Source: Klebsiella pneumoniae
GTDB lineage: Bacteria > Myxococcota_A > UBA796 > SXON01
NCBI GenBank assembly: GCA_945861635.1
Contig: CAMAWH010000059.1
Coordinates: forward strand, 1-32,971
Reading direction: 5' to 3'
DNA: 32,971 bases
The translations under genes were made by a program, and so were the position numbers. This document shows, piece by piece, positions 1 through 8,067 of this stretch. Under the pieces are notes generated by a model. It made no database searches and was not told the origin of the DNA. It worked only from the letters and a program-made list of their open reading frames with translations. Within the stretch, counting starts at the first letter, position 1. Each line of letters starts with the position of its first letter.

Positions 1-1
1 G

Positions 2-910
2 GTGGCCCTGCTTGGTGAGGTGGCATCTACACTCTCGCTAACTGCCGCACCGGTCGCCCAACGTGCCGGCGTACCGATGATTTCGCCGTCGTCCACCAAT
101 CCGAAGGTCACGGAGCAGGGAGATTTCATCTTCCGCGTTTGCTTCATCGACCCCTTTCAAGGCGCGGCCATGGCGAAGTTCGCGTACACCACCAAGGCGA
201 TCCGCAAGGTCGCGATTCTCAAGGATGTAAAGAGCGATTACTCGATCGGCCTCGCCCAGTTCTTCACGGACACCTTCAAGCAGCTGGGGGGTGAAGTGGT
301 GGGGGAAGAGGCCTACTCGAAGGGCGATATCGACTTCAAGGCCCAGCTCACCACGGTGATCGCCGCGCAACCCGAAGCGATCTTCATCCCCGGCTACTAC
401 ACCGACGTCGGGCTGATCGCGAAGCAGGCGCGGCAGCTCAACTATCAAGGGATCTTCCTCGGCGGAGATGGCTGGGATTCGACGGAATTGGTGAAAGTGG
501 GCGAAGACGCCATCGTCGGCGGCTTCTTCACGAACCACTACTCGACCGACGACCCGAACCCCGTCGTTCAGGACTTCATCAAGAAGTACGACGCAAAGTT
601 CCACGAGAAGCCGGATGGACTGGCGGCGCTTGGTTACGACGCCGCGCGGATTCTCTATGCGTCGATGGAAACCGTGGCGAAGAACCCGGAAACGCTGAAG
701 GCGTTGGGTGATCGCTCGTCGGTGCCCGCCACGGAAGCCACGCGGAAGCAGGCGCGGCAGGCCGTTCGAGACGATCTCGCGCATGTCGCGAACTTCCCAG
801 GTGTGACCGGCATGATCACCATCGACGACAAGCGAAACGCGCAGAAGCCGGCGGTCGTTGTGGAGGTCCGAAAGGACGGCTACGGGTTCGTCGAAGCCGT
901 GGCGCCCTGA
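2..910 (+). CDS. livK: Branched-chain amino acid ABC transporter substrate-binding protein (5' partial)
   Basis: Periplasmic receptor of a Liv/HAAT importer; it binds an amino acid or similar small ligand and delivers it to LivHM. The visible 302 residues match the type I periplasmic-binding fold (Peripla_BP_6/LivK). They include the inter-lobe segment GVPMISPSSTNPKVT, then FRVCFIDPFQGAAMAKFA, an FTDTFKQLGGEV strand-helix and LGYDAARILYASM near the C-terminus. The signal peptide and roughly the first 80-100 residues of a normal 370-400-residue LivK lie left of the window, so the GTG at base 2 is only the first in-frame start-like codon and not a real start. It is followed at once by livH, which supports the assignment. 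Ligand specificity cannot be read from the sequence. Confidence 0.9.
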   Translation: MALLGEVASTLSLTAAPVAQRAGVPMISPSSTNPKVTEQGDFIFRVCFIDPFQGAAMAKFAYTTKAIRKVAILKDVKSDYSIGLAQFFTDTFKQLGGEVVGEEAYSKGDIDFKAQLTTVIAAQPEAIFIPGYYTDVGLIAKQARQLNYQGIFLGGDGWDSTELVKVGEDAIVGGFFTNHYSTDDPNPVVQDFIKKYDAKFHEKPDGLAALGYDAARILYASMETVAKNPETLKALGDRSSVPATEATRKQARQAVRDDLAHVANFPGVTGMITIDDKRNAQKPAVVVEVRKDGYGFVEAVAP

Positions 911-929
911 GTCGCCGGCGCCCAACGAC

Positions 930-1829
930 GTGACCGTCTTCCTCCAGCAGCTGATCAACGGGATTTCGCTGGGCGCAATCTACGCGCTCATCGCACTCGG
1001 CTACACGATGGTCTACGGCACGCTGCAACTCATCAACTTCGCCCACGGCGAGGTGTACATGATGGGTGCGTTCTTCGCGTTGTACCTGGCGCGTTGGACG
1101 GGCGTTGCCGAGACGCCGACCCTTCCCGGGGTGCTCCTCGTTTGCATCGGGGCGATGGCGGGGTGCGCGGCGCTTGGCATGGCGATCGAGCGGCTCGCCT
1201 ACCGTCCGCTACGTAAATCCTCTCGGTTGAACATCTTGATCACGGCGATCGGGGTTTCGCTGCTCCTCCAGAACGTGGGGCTGCTGCTGTTCGGCGCGCT
1301 CGACAGCTTTCCGACGATCGTTCCCGAAACACAGTGGGAGCCGATGAAAGGGCTGGTGCTGCGAAGCAATGACGTCATCACGCTCGGCGTCACGCTGGGC
1401 CTGATGGTTGCGCTGCACTACATCGTCGAGCGCACGCAAATGGGGCGAGCCATGCGGGCTGTTTCGCACTCGCGGGATACCGCGGCCATGATGGGCATCC
1501 CCGTCGATCGCGTGATTTCGTTCACGTTCGCGCTGGGGTCGATCCTCGCGGGGGCGGCGGCGCTGCTCGTCGCGATGGACAAACACGTCATCCGGCCGGA
1601 CATGGGCGCGATGGGCGGCCTCAAAGCGTTCGTCGCGGCGGTGCTCGGCGGCATCGGCAGCATTCCCGGTGCCGTCGCAGGTGGATTCCTGCTTGGCATC
1701 TGCGAAACGCTTGTCAGTGGCTACCTCGCATCGACCTACCGCGACGCAATCGCGTTCTCGGTTTTGATCATCGTGCTGCTCGTCCGGCCGGCGGGATTGT
1801 TTGGGCGCAGCACCGTCGAGAAAGTCTGA
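930..1829 (+). CDS. livH: Branched-chain amino acid ABC transporter permease LivH
   Basis: Inner-membrane permease subunit of the Liv importer, partner of LivM. At 299 residues it has the usual family length. The N-terminus (FLQQLINGISLGAIYALIAL) and the segment LQLINFAHGEVYMMGAF are family hallmarks, as is AAVLGGIGSIPGAVAGG near residues 235-255. About eight hydrophobic segments are visible. The GTG at 930 was chosen because translation from it gives the canonical LivH N-terminus. An upstream in-frame GTG at 858 would add 24 polar residues that overlap livK. No clear Shine-Dalgarno (SD) sequence precedes 930, so translation may be coupled to livK, whose stop is 19 bases upstream. Confidence 0.93.
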   Translation: MTVFLQQLINGISLGAIYALIALGYTMVYGTLQLINFAHGEVYMMGAFFALYLARWTGVAETPTLPGVLLVCIGAMAGCAALGMAIERLAYRPLRKSSRLNILITAIGVSLLLQNVGLLLFGALDSFPTIVPETQWEPMKGLVLRSNDVITLGVTLGLMVALHYIVERTQMGRAMRAVSHSRDTAAMMGIPVDRVISFTFALGSILAGAAALLVAMDKHVIRPDMGAMGGLKAFVAAVLGGIGSIPGAVAGGFLLGICETLVSGYLASTYRDAIAFSVLIIVLLVRPAGLFGRSTVEKV

Positions 1830-1830
1830 C

Positions 1831-2784
1831 ATGAAATCGACGCTGGCTGGCTACGGCCTGCTTGCAGGCCTGATCGCGGTCGCGTGGTTGGTCCAGATTT
1901 TCGTCGTGCCGTGGTCGGACATGTACATGACGAGCATCGCCGTGCGCGTTGGAATCAATATGCTGGCCGTGCTTGGTCTCGCGCTCGTACTGGGATTCAC
2001 CGGCCAGTTTTCGCTCGGGCACGCGAGCTTCATGGCGCTCGGCGCCTATACGGCCGCGTGGCTGAATCTCAACGCGGGAGTGCCCCCGATGCTCGCGGTG
2101 GTGTGCGGCGGCGTTGTGGGGGCGATTGGGGGCGTTGCCGTGGGGCTACCGTCGCTACGCCTGACCGGCGACTATCTGGCGGTCGTGACCCTCGGGTTCA
2201 ATGGGATCATCGTCGTGATCATCCAAAACACGCAGGCGCTCGGGGGGGCTCTTGGCATCATCGGGCTGCCGCAGGACACCAATATCGGTTGGACGTTCAC
2301 CTTTGTCCTGATTGGCGGCTTCTTTCTTCGCAACGTGCTCCAAAGTCGGTACGGGCGCTCGTTTCGCGCCGTCCGCGATAATGAAATCGCGACACGCTCC
2401 CTCGGAATCGACACGACGCGGGTGAAAGTCACGGCGTTTGTGCTCGGTGCGTTCTGGGCCGGAGTAGCGGGTGGATTGATTACTTTCCTGAACGGGTCCA
2501 TCTCGCCGAATCAATTCACCTACGACCGGTCCATCGAGCTGATCGCGATGGTCGTTCTGGGAGGAACGGGCTCGCTCTCCGGGCCCCTGATCGCCGCCGC
2601 CGTACTGACCGCCCTGCCCGAAGTGTTGCGCCCCATCGCCCAATACCGGATGGTCATCTACTCGCTGGTGCTCATCCTGATGATGATCCTGCGGCCTTCG
2701 GGACTGCTGGGGAACAATGAAGTGAGTTCGGTGATCATGCGCGTAGCTGGCCGCCTCGGCTTGCGTCGTAAGGCAGCGGCATGA
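1831..2784 (+). CDS. livM: Branched-chain amino acid ABC transporter permease LivM
   Basis: Second permease subunit of the Liv importer (317 residues from ATG 1831). Family features seen are LALVLGFTGQFSLGHASFMALGAYTAA, the AVRDNEIATRSLGID loop (the probable contact with the ABC ATPase) and MVVLGGTGSLSGPLIAAAV near the C-terminus. Start ATG 1831 lies one base after the livH stop. An in-frame TTG at 1801 would add ten residues and overlap livH, and is less likely. The gene ends in an ATGA overlap with livG, a typical translational coupling junction. Confidence 0.93.
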   Translation: MKSTLAGYGLLAGLIAVAWLVQIFVVPWSDMYMTSIAVRVGINMLAVLGLALVLGFTGQFSLGHASFMALGAYTAAWLNLNAGVPPMLAVVCGGVVGAIGGVAVGLPSLRLTGDYLAVVTLGFNGIIVVIIQNTQALGGALGIIGLPQDTNIGWTFTFVLIGGFFLRNVLQSRYGRSFRAVRDNEIATRSLGIDTTRVKVTAFVLGAFWAGVAGGLITFLNGSISPNQFTYDRSIELIAMVVLGGTGSLSGPLIAAAVLTALPEVLRPIAQYRMVIYSLVLILMMILRPSGLLGNNEVSSVIMRVAGRLGLRRKAAA

Positions 2785-3548
2785 TTCTGGAGCTGAAGGG
2801 GATGGGCATTCGCTTCGGCGGCCTGCGCGCGGTGGCCGACCTCGATCTGGCGATTGCGCCGGGTTCGTTGACGGGCCTGATCGGGCCGAACGGCGCTGGG
2901 AAGACGACGGTTTTCAACCTGATCACCGGCATCTACGCTCCGACGGAAGGAGACATCCGCTTCGATGGCCGCTCGATCGTCGGGCTTGGTCCTCAGCAGG
3001 TCGCGGCAGGAGGAATCGGGCGCACCTTTCAGAACATTCGCCTTTTCCCGGGCATGACCGTGCTCGAGAACGTGAAGGTGGCGATGGACCGGCACCTGAC
3101 GGCCACGCTGCTGGAGTCGGTGCTGCGCATGCCGCGATTCTGGAACGACCATCGGCAGGCGGAAGAGGACGCGCGCAAGCTGTTGGACACCTTCGGCCTC
3201 CTGGCGATGGCCGACCTCGGCGCGGAAGAGTTGTCGTATGGCCTACGAAGGCGGTTGGAGATCGCGCGCGCGCTTGCAACGCGCCCGAAGTTGCTGCTCT
3301 TGGACGAACCCGCCGCCGGCATGAACCCGAGCGAGGCCGACGACCTGATGCACTTGATCCGATGGGTTCGCGACACGTTTGGCGTAAGCATTCTCCTCAT
3401 CGAACACCACATGCCGGTTGTCATGGGCATCTGCGAACGGATCACGGTGCTCGACCATGGCGCAAAGATCGCGGAGGGGAGCCCCAGCGAAATCAAGCGG
3501 AATCCCGTCGTGATCGAGGCCTACCTCGGGGCGGACGTAGCGATATGA
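2781..3548 (+). CDS. livG: Branched-chain amino acid ABC transporter ATP-binding protein LivG
   Basis: Cytoplasmic ATPase subunit, 255 residues. Walker A is GPNGAGKT at residues 35-42, the Q-loop lies near RTFQNIRLFPGM (81-91), the signature is LSYG at 151-154, Walker B is LLLLDEP at 171-177 and the H-loop is IEHHM with H209. The C-terminal EAYLG is the standard LivG ending. After LSYG the sequence reads GLRRRLEIARAL, where family members usually have G-[DQ]-Q-R-R-L-E. The usual polar or acidic residue is therefore replaced by Leu, a mild oddity in the signature helix. The start overlaps the livM stop and the end overlaps the livF start, both by ATGA. Confidence 0.95.
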   Translation: MILELKGMGIRFGGLRAVADLDLAIAPGSLTGLIGPNGAGKTTVFNLITGIYAPTEGDIRFDGRSIVGLGPQQVAAGGIGRTFQNIRLFPGMTVLENVKVAMDRHLTATLLESVLRMPRFWNDHRQAEEDARKLLDTFGLLAMADLGAEELSYGLRRRLEIARALATRPKLLLLDEPAAGMNPSEADDLMHLIRWVRDTFGVSILLIEHHMPVVMGICERITVLDHGAKIAEGSPSEIKRNPVVIEAYLGADVAI

Positions 3549-4258
3549 ACGCTCTTGAAATCCGTGGGTTGAACGTATTCTATGGGCAGATTCACGCACT
3601 CCGCGACGTGGAGATCGACGTGGAGGAAGGCAAGGTCACGACGCTGCTCGGGGCGAACGGCGCGGGCAAGACGACGCTGCTGCGCACGATTTCGGGACTT
3701 TTGGCGCCGCGGTCGGGCACCATTCGCATCGGCGGCGTCGATATCGCCGGGATGGAGGCGCATAAGATCGTACGGCAGGGGATCAGTCAATCTCCGGAGG
3801 GGCGTCAGGTGTTTCCGAACCTCACCGTGCGGGAAAATCTGGAACTGGGGGCGTACAGTCGCAGCGACAAGGCTGGGATCAAAGAAGATTTTGACCGCGT
3901 GCTCACGCTGTGGCCGCGTTTGCGCGAGCGGTTGAGCCAACGGGCGGGCACGCTGTCCGGCGGGGAGCAGCAAATGCTCGCGATTGCCCGGGCGATGATG
4001 GCGCGGCCGAAGGTCCTCCTGCTCGACGAACCCTCGCTCGGACTGGCACCTGTGGTCGTGGCCGGCATCTTTGAGACCATCAAGGCGATCAATGTGGAGG
4101 GGACCACGGTGCTTCTGGTCGAGCAGAACGCGCACCTGGCGCTGAAGGTCGCGACCACCGGGTACGTGCTCGAAACCGGGACCATCCAGAAGAAGGCGCC
4201 CGCGGCAGAATTGCTCCTGGACGATGCAATTCGCGAGGCGTACCTCGGAGGGACATGA
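3545..4258 (+). CDS. livF: Branched-chain amino acid ABC transporter ATP-binding protein LivF
   Basis: Second ATPase of the importer, 237 residues, the normal LivF length. Walker A GANGAGKTT is at about 36-44, the LivF-typical QSPEGRQVFPNLTVRENL at about 82-99, the signature LSGGEQQ at 137-143, Walker B VLLLDEP at 157-163, followed by SLGLAP and a VEQNAHLAL H-loop variant in which the Q-N-A segment is typical of LivF. ATG 3545 overlaps the livG stop (ATGA). A longer upstream frame from 3362 runs inside livG and is a shadow. The stop overlaps the start of the next gene (ATGATG/TGA at 4255-4260), so that gene may be translated from the same transcript. Confidence 0.95.
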   Translation: MNALEIRGLNVFYGQIHALRDVEIDVEEGKVTTLLGANGAGKTTLLRTISGLLAPRSGTIRIGGVDIAGMEAHKIVRQGISQSPEGRQVFPNLTVRENLELGAYSRSDKAGIKEDFDRVLTLWPRLRERLSQRAGTLSGGEQQMLAIARAMMARPKVLLLDEPSLGLAPVVVAGIFETIKAINVEGTTVLLVEQNAHLALKVATTGYVLETGTIQKKAPAAELLLDDAIREAYLGGT

Positions 4259-5664
4259 TGGGGTTCGTTCTTGCGCTTACGATGCAGGGGTGTGAGGAGC
4301 CGGGTCGGGCCGAGGCCGCCGGCGCGGCCGACACCGGTGAGGTCTGCGACACCGTCATCACCGGCGTCGTCGCGAGTGGACCGTTGATTCCGGGCACGGA
4401 GGTGACGCTGACGGCGACGACGACAGGCGGCGGCGGCCAAATCTACTGGACGGTGGAGGACGGACAGCAGACGTGGGGCGTCGGCGATTCCGTACCGTGG
4501 ACCATTCCCGCCGACCTCGCCATTCACGAAGCGGAAGAGGTCACCGTTGCCGTCACCGCTTGCGACGAAACGTTCACGGCGACGCCTACGGTCGACTGGC
4601 CCGAAGGCCACCGTGCCATCGTACTGTTCGACCCGACCGTCACCGGCTCCGAGGATGTCGCCCGCTACTACGCCGACTTCCGCGACATCCCCGACGCCAA
4701 CCTGTGCCCCGTCTCCTCGCCCGACACGACCACGCTGCCCGGCGCAAACTACCCGGATTTCCTCTCCACAGTTCTCGCTTGCACCGACGCGCACACCCAC
4801 TACATCGTCCCTGTCTACGGCGTACCCTACAAAGTCTCCGATCGCATTCACGACTTCGGAAATACGAACGATCTCTGGACGGTTTCGCTCGATGCATTGC
4901 TGTTCTCCGGCGCGGCCTCGGTGGATGCCACGGAAGCCATCGAAAACCCGATCTACAAGGACGGCAACTCCGTCACGCAGGTCTACAAGGATTGGAAGCC
5001 CGTGGGAAAGTTGCGGAGCAACAAGGATTTCTTCCTGGTCGCGCGGATCGACGGGGCGAGCCCGGAGGCCGCGATGGCGCTCGTGGACCGCACCCGGGAC
5101 GCCGACACGTTGGCGGCGGCCGGCAGCCTGTCCGGCATCGTGTATGTGGACGGCAATCGCGGCGCGGTAGAACCCGCCGCAAATAGTGGCTTTGGCTCCT
5201 ACGAATGGGGCGAATGGAACATGTGGGGAACCCGCTACGTGTTCGAGGCCGATGGCCGCTACGACGTTGTTTGGGACAGCAACGCCGAGGAGTTCGGCAC
5301 CGCTCCCGCCCCGCTGGAGTGCCCCGACGCGCTCTACTACGCCGGATGGTACAGCTACTACCACTACAATGACGCCTTCACGTGGGCGCCGGGCGCCATC
5401 GGCGGGCACCTCGACTCCTGCTCCGCCTGCGACATCCGACAGGCGGGAACGTGGTCCGGAAGCGCGCTCCTCGACGGCATCACGGCAACGTTCGGCGCCG
5501 TCAACGAGCCCTATGTCAGCGGCATGCCAGAGTACGACCAGTTCTTCTACTACCTGCTTTCGGGTGCCAATTACGCCGAGGCCGGGTACGAATCTACCGT
5601 GGTTGGCCAGTGGATGATGGTGTGGGTGGGCGATCCGTTGTACCGCCCATATCGAAGCCCCTGA
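4255..5664 (+). CDS. TIGR03790-type secreted protein of unknown function
   Basis: 469 residues. The N-terminus is hydrophobic and ends in a possible lipobox (TMQGC, Cys13). Residues 31-113 look like an Ig-like beta domain with GTEVTLTATTTGG. The rest matches the TIGR03790 family as I know it: a tyrosine-rich opening (VARYYADFRDIPDANLC), HYIVPVYGVPYKV at 182-193, a paired-dinucleotide-like middle and the terminal VGDPLYRPY. Family function is unknown; members occur in Myxococcota, Acidobacteria and Planctomycetes. An SD GGAGGG at 4247-4252 serves ATG 4255 or, with better spacing, ATG 4258. It overlaps livF by four bases, so it is probably co-transcribed, although a transport role is not implied. 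Its 3' end overlaps the convergent gene by 71 bases. TIGR03790 assignment is from motif memory. Confidence 0.75.
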   Translation: MMGFVLALTMQGCEEPGRAEAAGAADTGEVCDTVITGVVASGPLIPGTEVTLTATTTGGGGQIYWTVEDGQQTWGVGDSVPWTIPADLAIHEAEEVTVAVTACDETFTATPTVDWPEGHRAIVLFDPTVTGSEDVARYYADFRDIPDANLCPVSSPDTTTLPGANYPDFLSTVLACTDAHTHYIVPVYGVPYKVSDRIHDFGNTNDLWTVSLDALLFSGAASVDATEAIENPIYKDGNSVTQVYKDWKPVGKLRSNKDFFLVARIDGASPEAAMALVDRTRDADTLAAAGSLSGIVYVDGNRGAVEPAANSGFGSYEWGEWNMWGTRYVFEADGRYDVVWDSNAEEFGTAPAPLECPDALYYAGWYSYYHYNDAFTWAPGAIGGHLDSCSACDIRQAGTWSGSALLDGITATFGAVNEPYVSGMPEYDQFFYYLLSGANYAEAGYESTVVGQWMMVWVGDPLYRPYRSP

Positions 5665-8017
5665 GCTGCGCTTTCACGCGGGGGCCGATCTCGACGGTGG
5701 CAACGTCCACGCTCGTGCGTGGTTCGCCGGAGCCGCCACCCGCGCCGTCCACCTCGACCTGACCGCCCGTCCTCGTGACCCACCCTACGGAAATCTCCGC
5801 CTTTCCCGTCGGCATATAATCCGGCACGGGCACCCGGAACGTGTCGTCTACCGACCACCCGGTTCGCCAGCGCCACAGGGGAAACGCCCCGTTTGCCGGC
5901 GTCCAATCGTTCGTGCCCCTCCGCGTCCCCATGCGCAAGGTGCCGCGCAGCTTCCAAGAACTCGGAATCGGCGCGTCGGCCCGCCACCGGCAGCGCACCC
6001 ATACGGAATCCGCCGGCGCGATGGGCGAAATCGGAACATCGCAACCCAGAAGGGATAGGACGCCGCCGAACGTCGCGACGGCAGGCGAGTCGTCGGGCCG
6101 CTGGATTTGTTCCTCCCAAATCCGTTCTGCCATGGCAAAGCGGCCGACCAGTCGCCCCCGCCACTCACGCGTTTCGGCGCGCAGGGCGTCCACCTCCGAC
6201 GACGTCATCGTTCCCGCGCGATCCTTCTTTTCCTCGGGGTCGCTGGCGAGATCGAAGGCTTGCGCCGCCATGTCGGCATAGTGATCGATGAATTTGGCGT
6301 TTCCCACACGCCGAGCAATGCAGCGGTGAGCACGCCAACAGGAGTGGTAGAGCAAGCGGTCACTCGCGACGTCCGTGAACAGGCTCACGCCCCGGGTGAC
6401 ACCGCTCGTCAACGTGGCGCCGACCAACTCCAGGATTGTGGGCATGACGTCGATCTGTTGGCGCGGCCCCTTGATTTCTCCTGTTCCAGGCAAAACGCCC
6501 GGCCCGTACACGACCATCGGGATGCGCAGCCCTTCTTCGTAGATCACCAAATCATGCTGGAAGCGGCCGTGCTCGCCAAATCCCTCTCCGTGGTCACCAA
6601 GAATGAGGAAGACCGTGTTGTCCAGCAGTCCTTTTTCCTTGTACCCGTCGATCAACCTGCCAAGAAAGTCGTCCACATAGTTGACGGCGTTGTAATACTC
6701 GTCCTCGTGGCCGGTGACCCCGGGCCAGTCTCGCGACTTCCAATGCTTGGGTACAACGTAGTTGTGATGCGACGCAAGCGTCAAATACACCGCGAAGAAC
6801 GGTGTCTCTCGATCGGACAAACTCCACTGCACACCGGGCTTGAGCATCGCCCGGTCGTCGATGCCGAAGTAGTTGTTCTTCTCCCACTCACCAGTCTGGA
6901 GGGTCGCCCGGGCGCGGAACAACTGAAAACCAAGGTTGTGAATCAGATTTACGCGGTCCTCGAAGTCGTCACGCGCGGTCTGGAAGAAGGCCGTGCGGTA
7001 CCCGAGGTCGCGCATGAGCTCAGGGAGGCAACGGCCCGGCAATCCGCCGCCGGAGGCCTCCCGAATCTCCGTCTGAAGCTGCGGCCAATCGCCGCAGAGC
7101 GTGGTGATGAGAGCTTTGGAAGTATGCGGTACGACGGCGTACGCGTCGTCGATCTTCCAACCCTCCAGCGCAAGCCGAGCCAGGTTGGGCGTGGTCGGCA
7201 GATCCGGGGCATACGGCGTCGTCACGTTCGCCCGCACCGATTCGAGCAGCACGACGACGACGTTGGGGCGCCGGCCGGAAGGCGCCGCAGCGACGCGCAA
7301 CGGCACGAAATCGGCTGACGTCGGCTCGATCACCACATCGCCCATGCTCGCGACGGCCTCGAAAAATAGTTTCTCGATCAGCGATTGCTGAAGTTCACGA
7401 ACCGTTTTTGTAGGCTTTGGACGCCCCTCCAACTCCATCACGACCGACGGAATCAGCAACAAAAGTGACAAACGACCCCGCCAACGGACGAGACCATTGG
7501 GCCAACGCCGGAAGAAAGGGAGCGTCACCAGTACAGCGACCGCCACGAGCGCCGCGACTTGCGGTGCATGAATTTCGGACGCGACCACCGGCAACACCCG
7601 CTCCAAATCCCGGAGCGCGTAGCCGATCGAATCCAGGTCCCCGCGGCTGCCGCTGACCTGGAAAAACGCCAAGTCGAGGATGCTGAATACCACGAGAACG
7701 GCCGAGAGCAAATGGAAGAGCAGCCGCGCGAACATGCGGGGCCAGCCGGACAGGATTCGTGTGCCCACGGACCATCCGAAGGCCCAAAGCGTCCAGAATT
7801 CGTATTCCCCGAATTGAATCGCGTACCAATCCTTCCACACGACATGGTGCTGGGTGGCGAGGGCAACCGAGCAGCGCATCCCCATCAAGGCCAGCAGCGC
7901 GAAGCCTATCGGCAGGAAGAAGCTCCACAGCTCCCCACGCCGCGGCGTGATGGCGTCGATTGTCGCCAACGCTTGCCGCGCCACCACCCGCCATCTACGT
8001 TCGCGCGTTGCGTCCAC
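5594..8017 (-). CDS. Membrane LtaS/sulfatase-fold enzyme (alkaline phosphatase superfamily)
   Basis: About 807 residues from GTG 8017; GTG 7987 or 7984 are alternatives. The N-terminal ~200 residues hold roughly five membrane segments, for example FFLPIGFALLALMGM near 34-48. The sulfatase-fold domain then follows: metal-binding Glu in VVLLESVRAN (E259), VPHTSKAL with Thr299 in the nucleophile position, LASHHNY (H417-H418), LGDHGEGFGEHG (D475, H476) and FQHD (H488). There is no C-x-P-x-R formylglycine motif. A Thr nucleophile, as in lipoteichoic acid synthase and phosphoglycerol or phosphoethanolamine transferases, is therefore more likely than a true sulfatase. A beta-rich C-terminal extension of ~150 residues is unexplained. 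Divergent from the lipid kinase gene (50 bp between starts); its tail overlaps the TIGR03790-type gene. Substrate unknown. Confidence 0.82.
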   Translation of the reverse strand: MDATRERRWRVVARQALATIDAITPRRGELWSFFLPIGFALLALMGMRCSVALATQHHVVWKDWYAIQFGEYEFWTLWAFGWSVGTRILSGWPRMFARLLFHLLSAVLVVFSILDLAFFQVSGSRGDLDSIGYALRDLERVLPVVASEIHAPQVAALVAVAVLVTLPFFRRWPNGLVRWRGRLSLLLLIPSVVMELEGRPKPTKTVRELQQSLIEKLFFEAVASMGDVVIEPTSADFVPLRVAAAPSGRRPNVVVVLLESVRANVTTPYAPDLPTTPNLARLALEGWKIDDAYAVVPHTSKALITTLCGDWPQLQTEIREASGGGLPGRCLPELMRDLGYRTAFFQTARDDFEDRVNLIHNLGFQLFRARATLQTGEWEKNNYFGIDDRAMLKPGVQWSLSDRETPFFAVYLTLASHHNYVVPKHWKSRDWPGVTGHEDEYYNAVNYVDDFLGRLIDGYKEKGLLDNTVFLILGDHGEGFGEHGRFQHDLVIYEEGLRIPMVVYGPGVLPGTGEIKGPRQQIDVMPTILELVGATLTSGVTRGVSLFTDVASDRLLYHSCWRAHRCIARRVGNAKFIDHYADMAAQAFDLASDPEEKKDRAGTMTSSEVDALRAETREWRGRLVGRFAMAERIWEEQIQRPDDSPAVATFGGVLSLLGCDVPISPIAPADSVWVRCRWRADAPIPSSWKLRGTLRMGTRRGTNDWTPANGAFPLWRWRTGWSVDDTFRVPVPDYMPTGKAEISVGWVTRTGGQVEVDGAGGGSGEPRTSVDVATVEIGPRVKAQLRGFDMGGTTDRPPTPSSTGQPR

Positions 8018-8067
8018 CCTGACTCGAAAAGCACGCGCCCCTAACCGAGCGGATACAGGGATGCGCC

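Noticed and set aside
3805..5409. 534-codon minus-strand frame opposite livF and the TIGR03790-type gene
   Set aside because: Low-complexity Val/Arg/Gly composition without motifs; opposite two well-supported genes.
6800..7100. Formylglycine-type sulfatase active site in the LtaS/sulfatase-fold protein
   Set aside because: No C/S-x-P-x-R motif was found; the nucleophile position is Thr in V-P-H-T-S-K.
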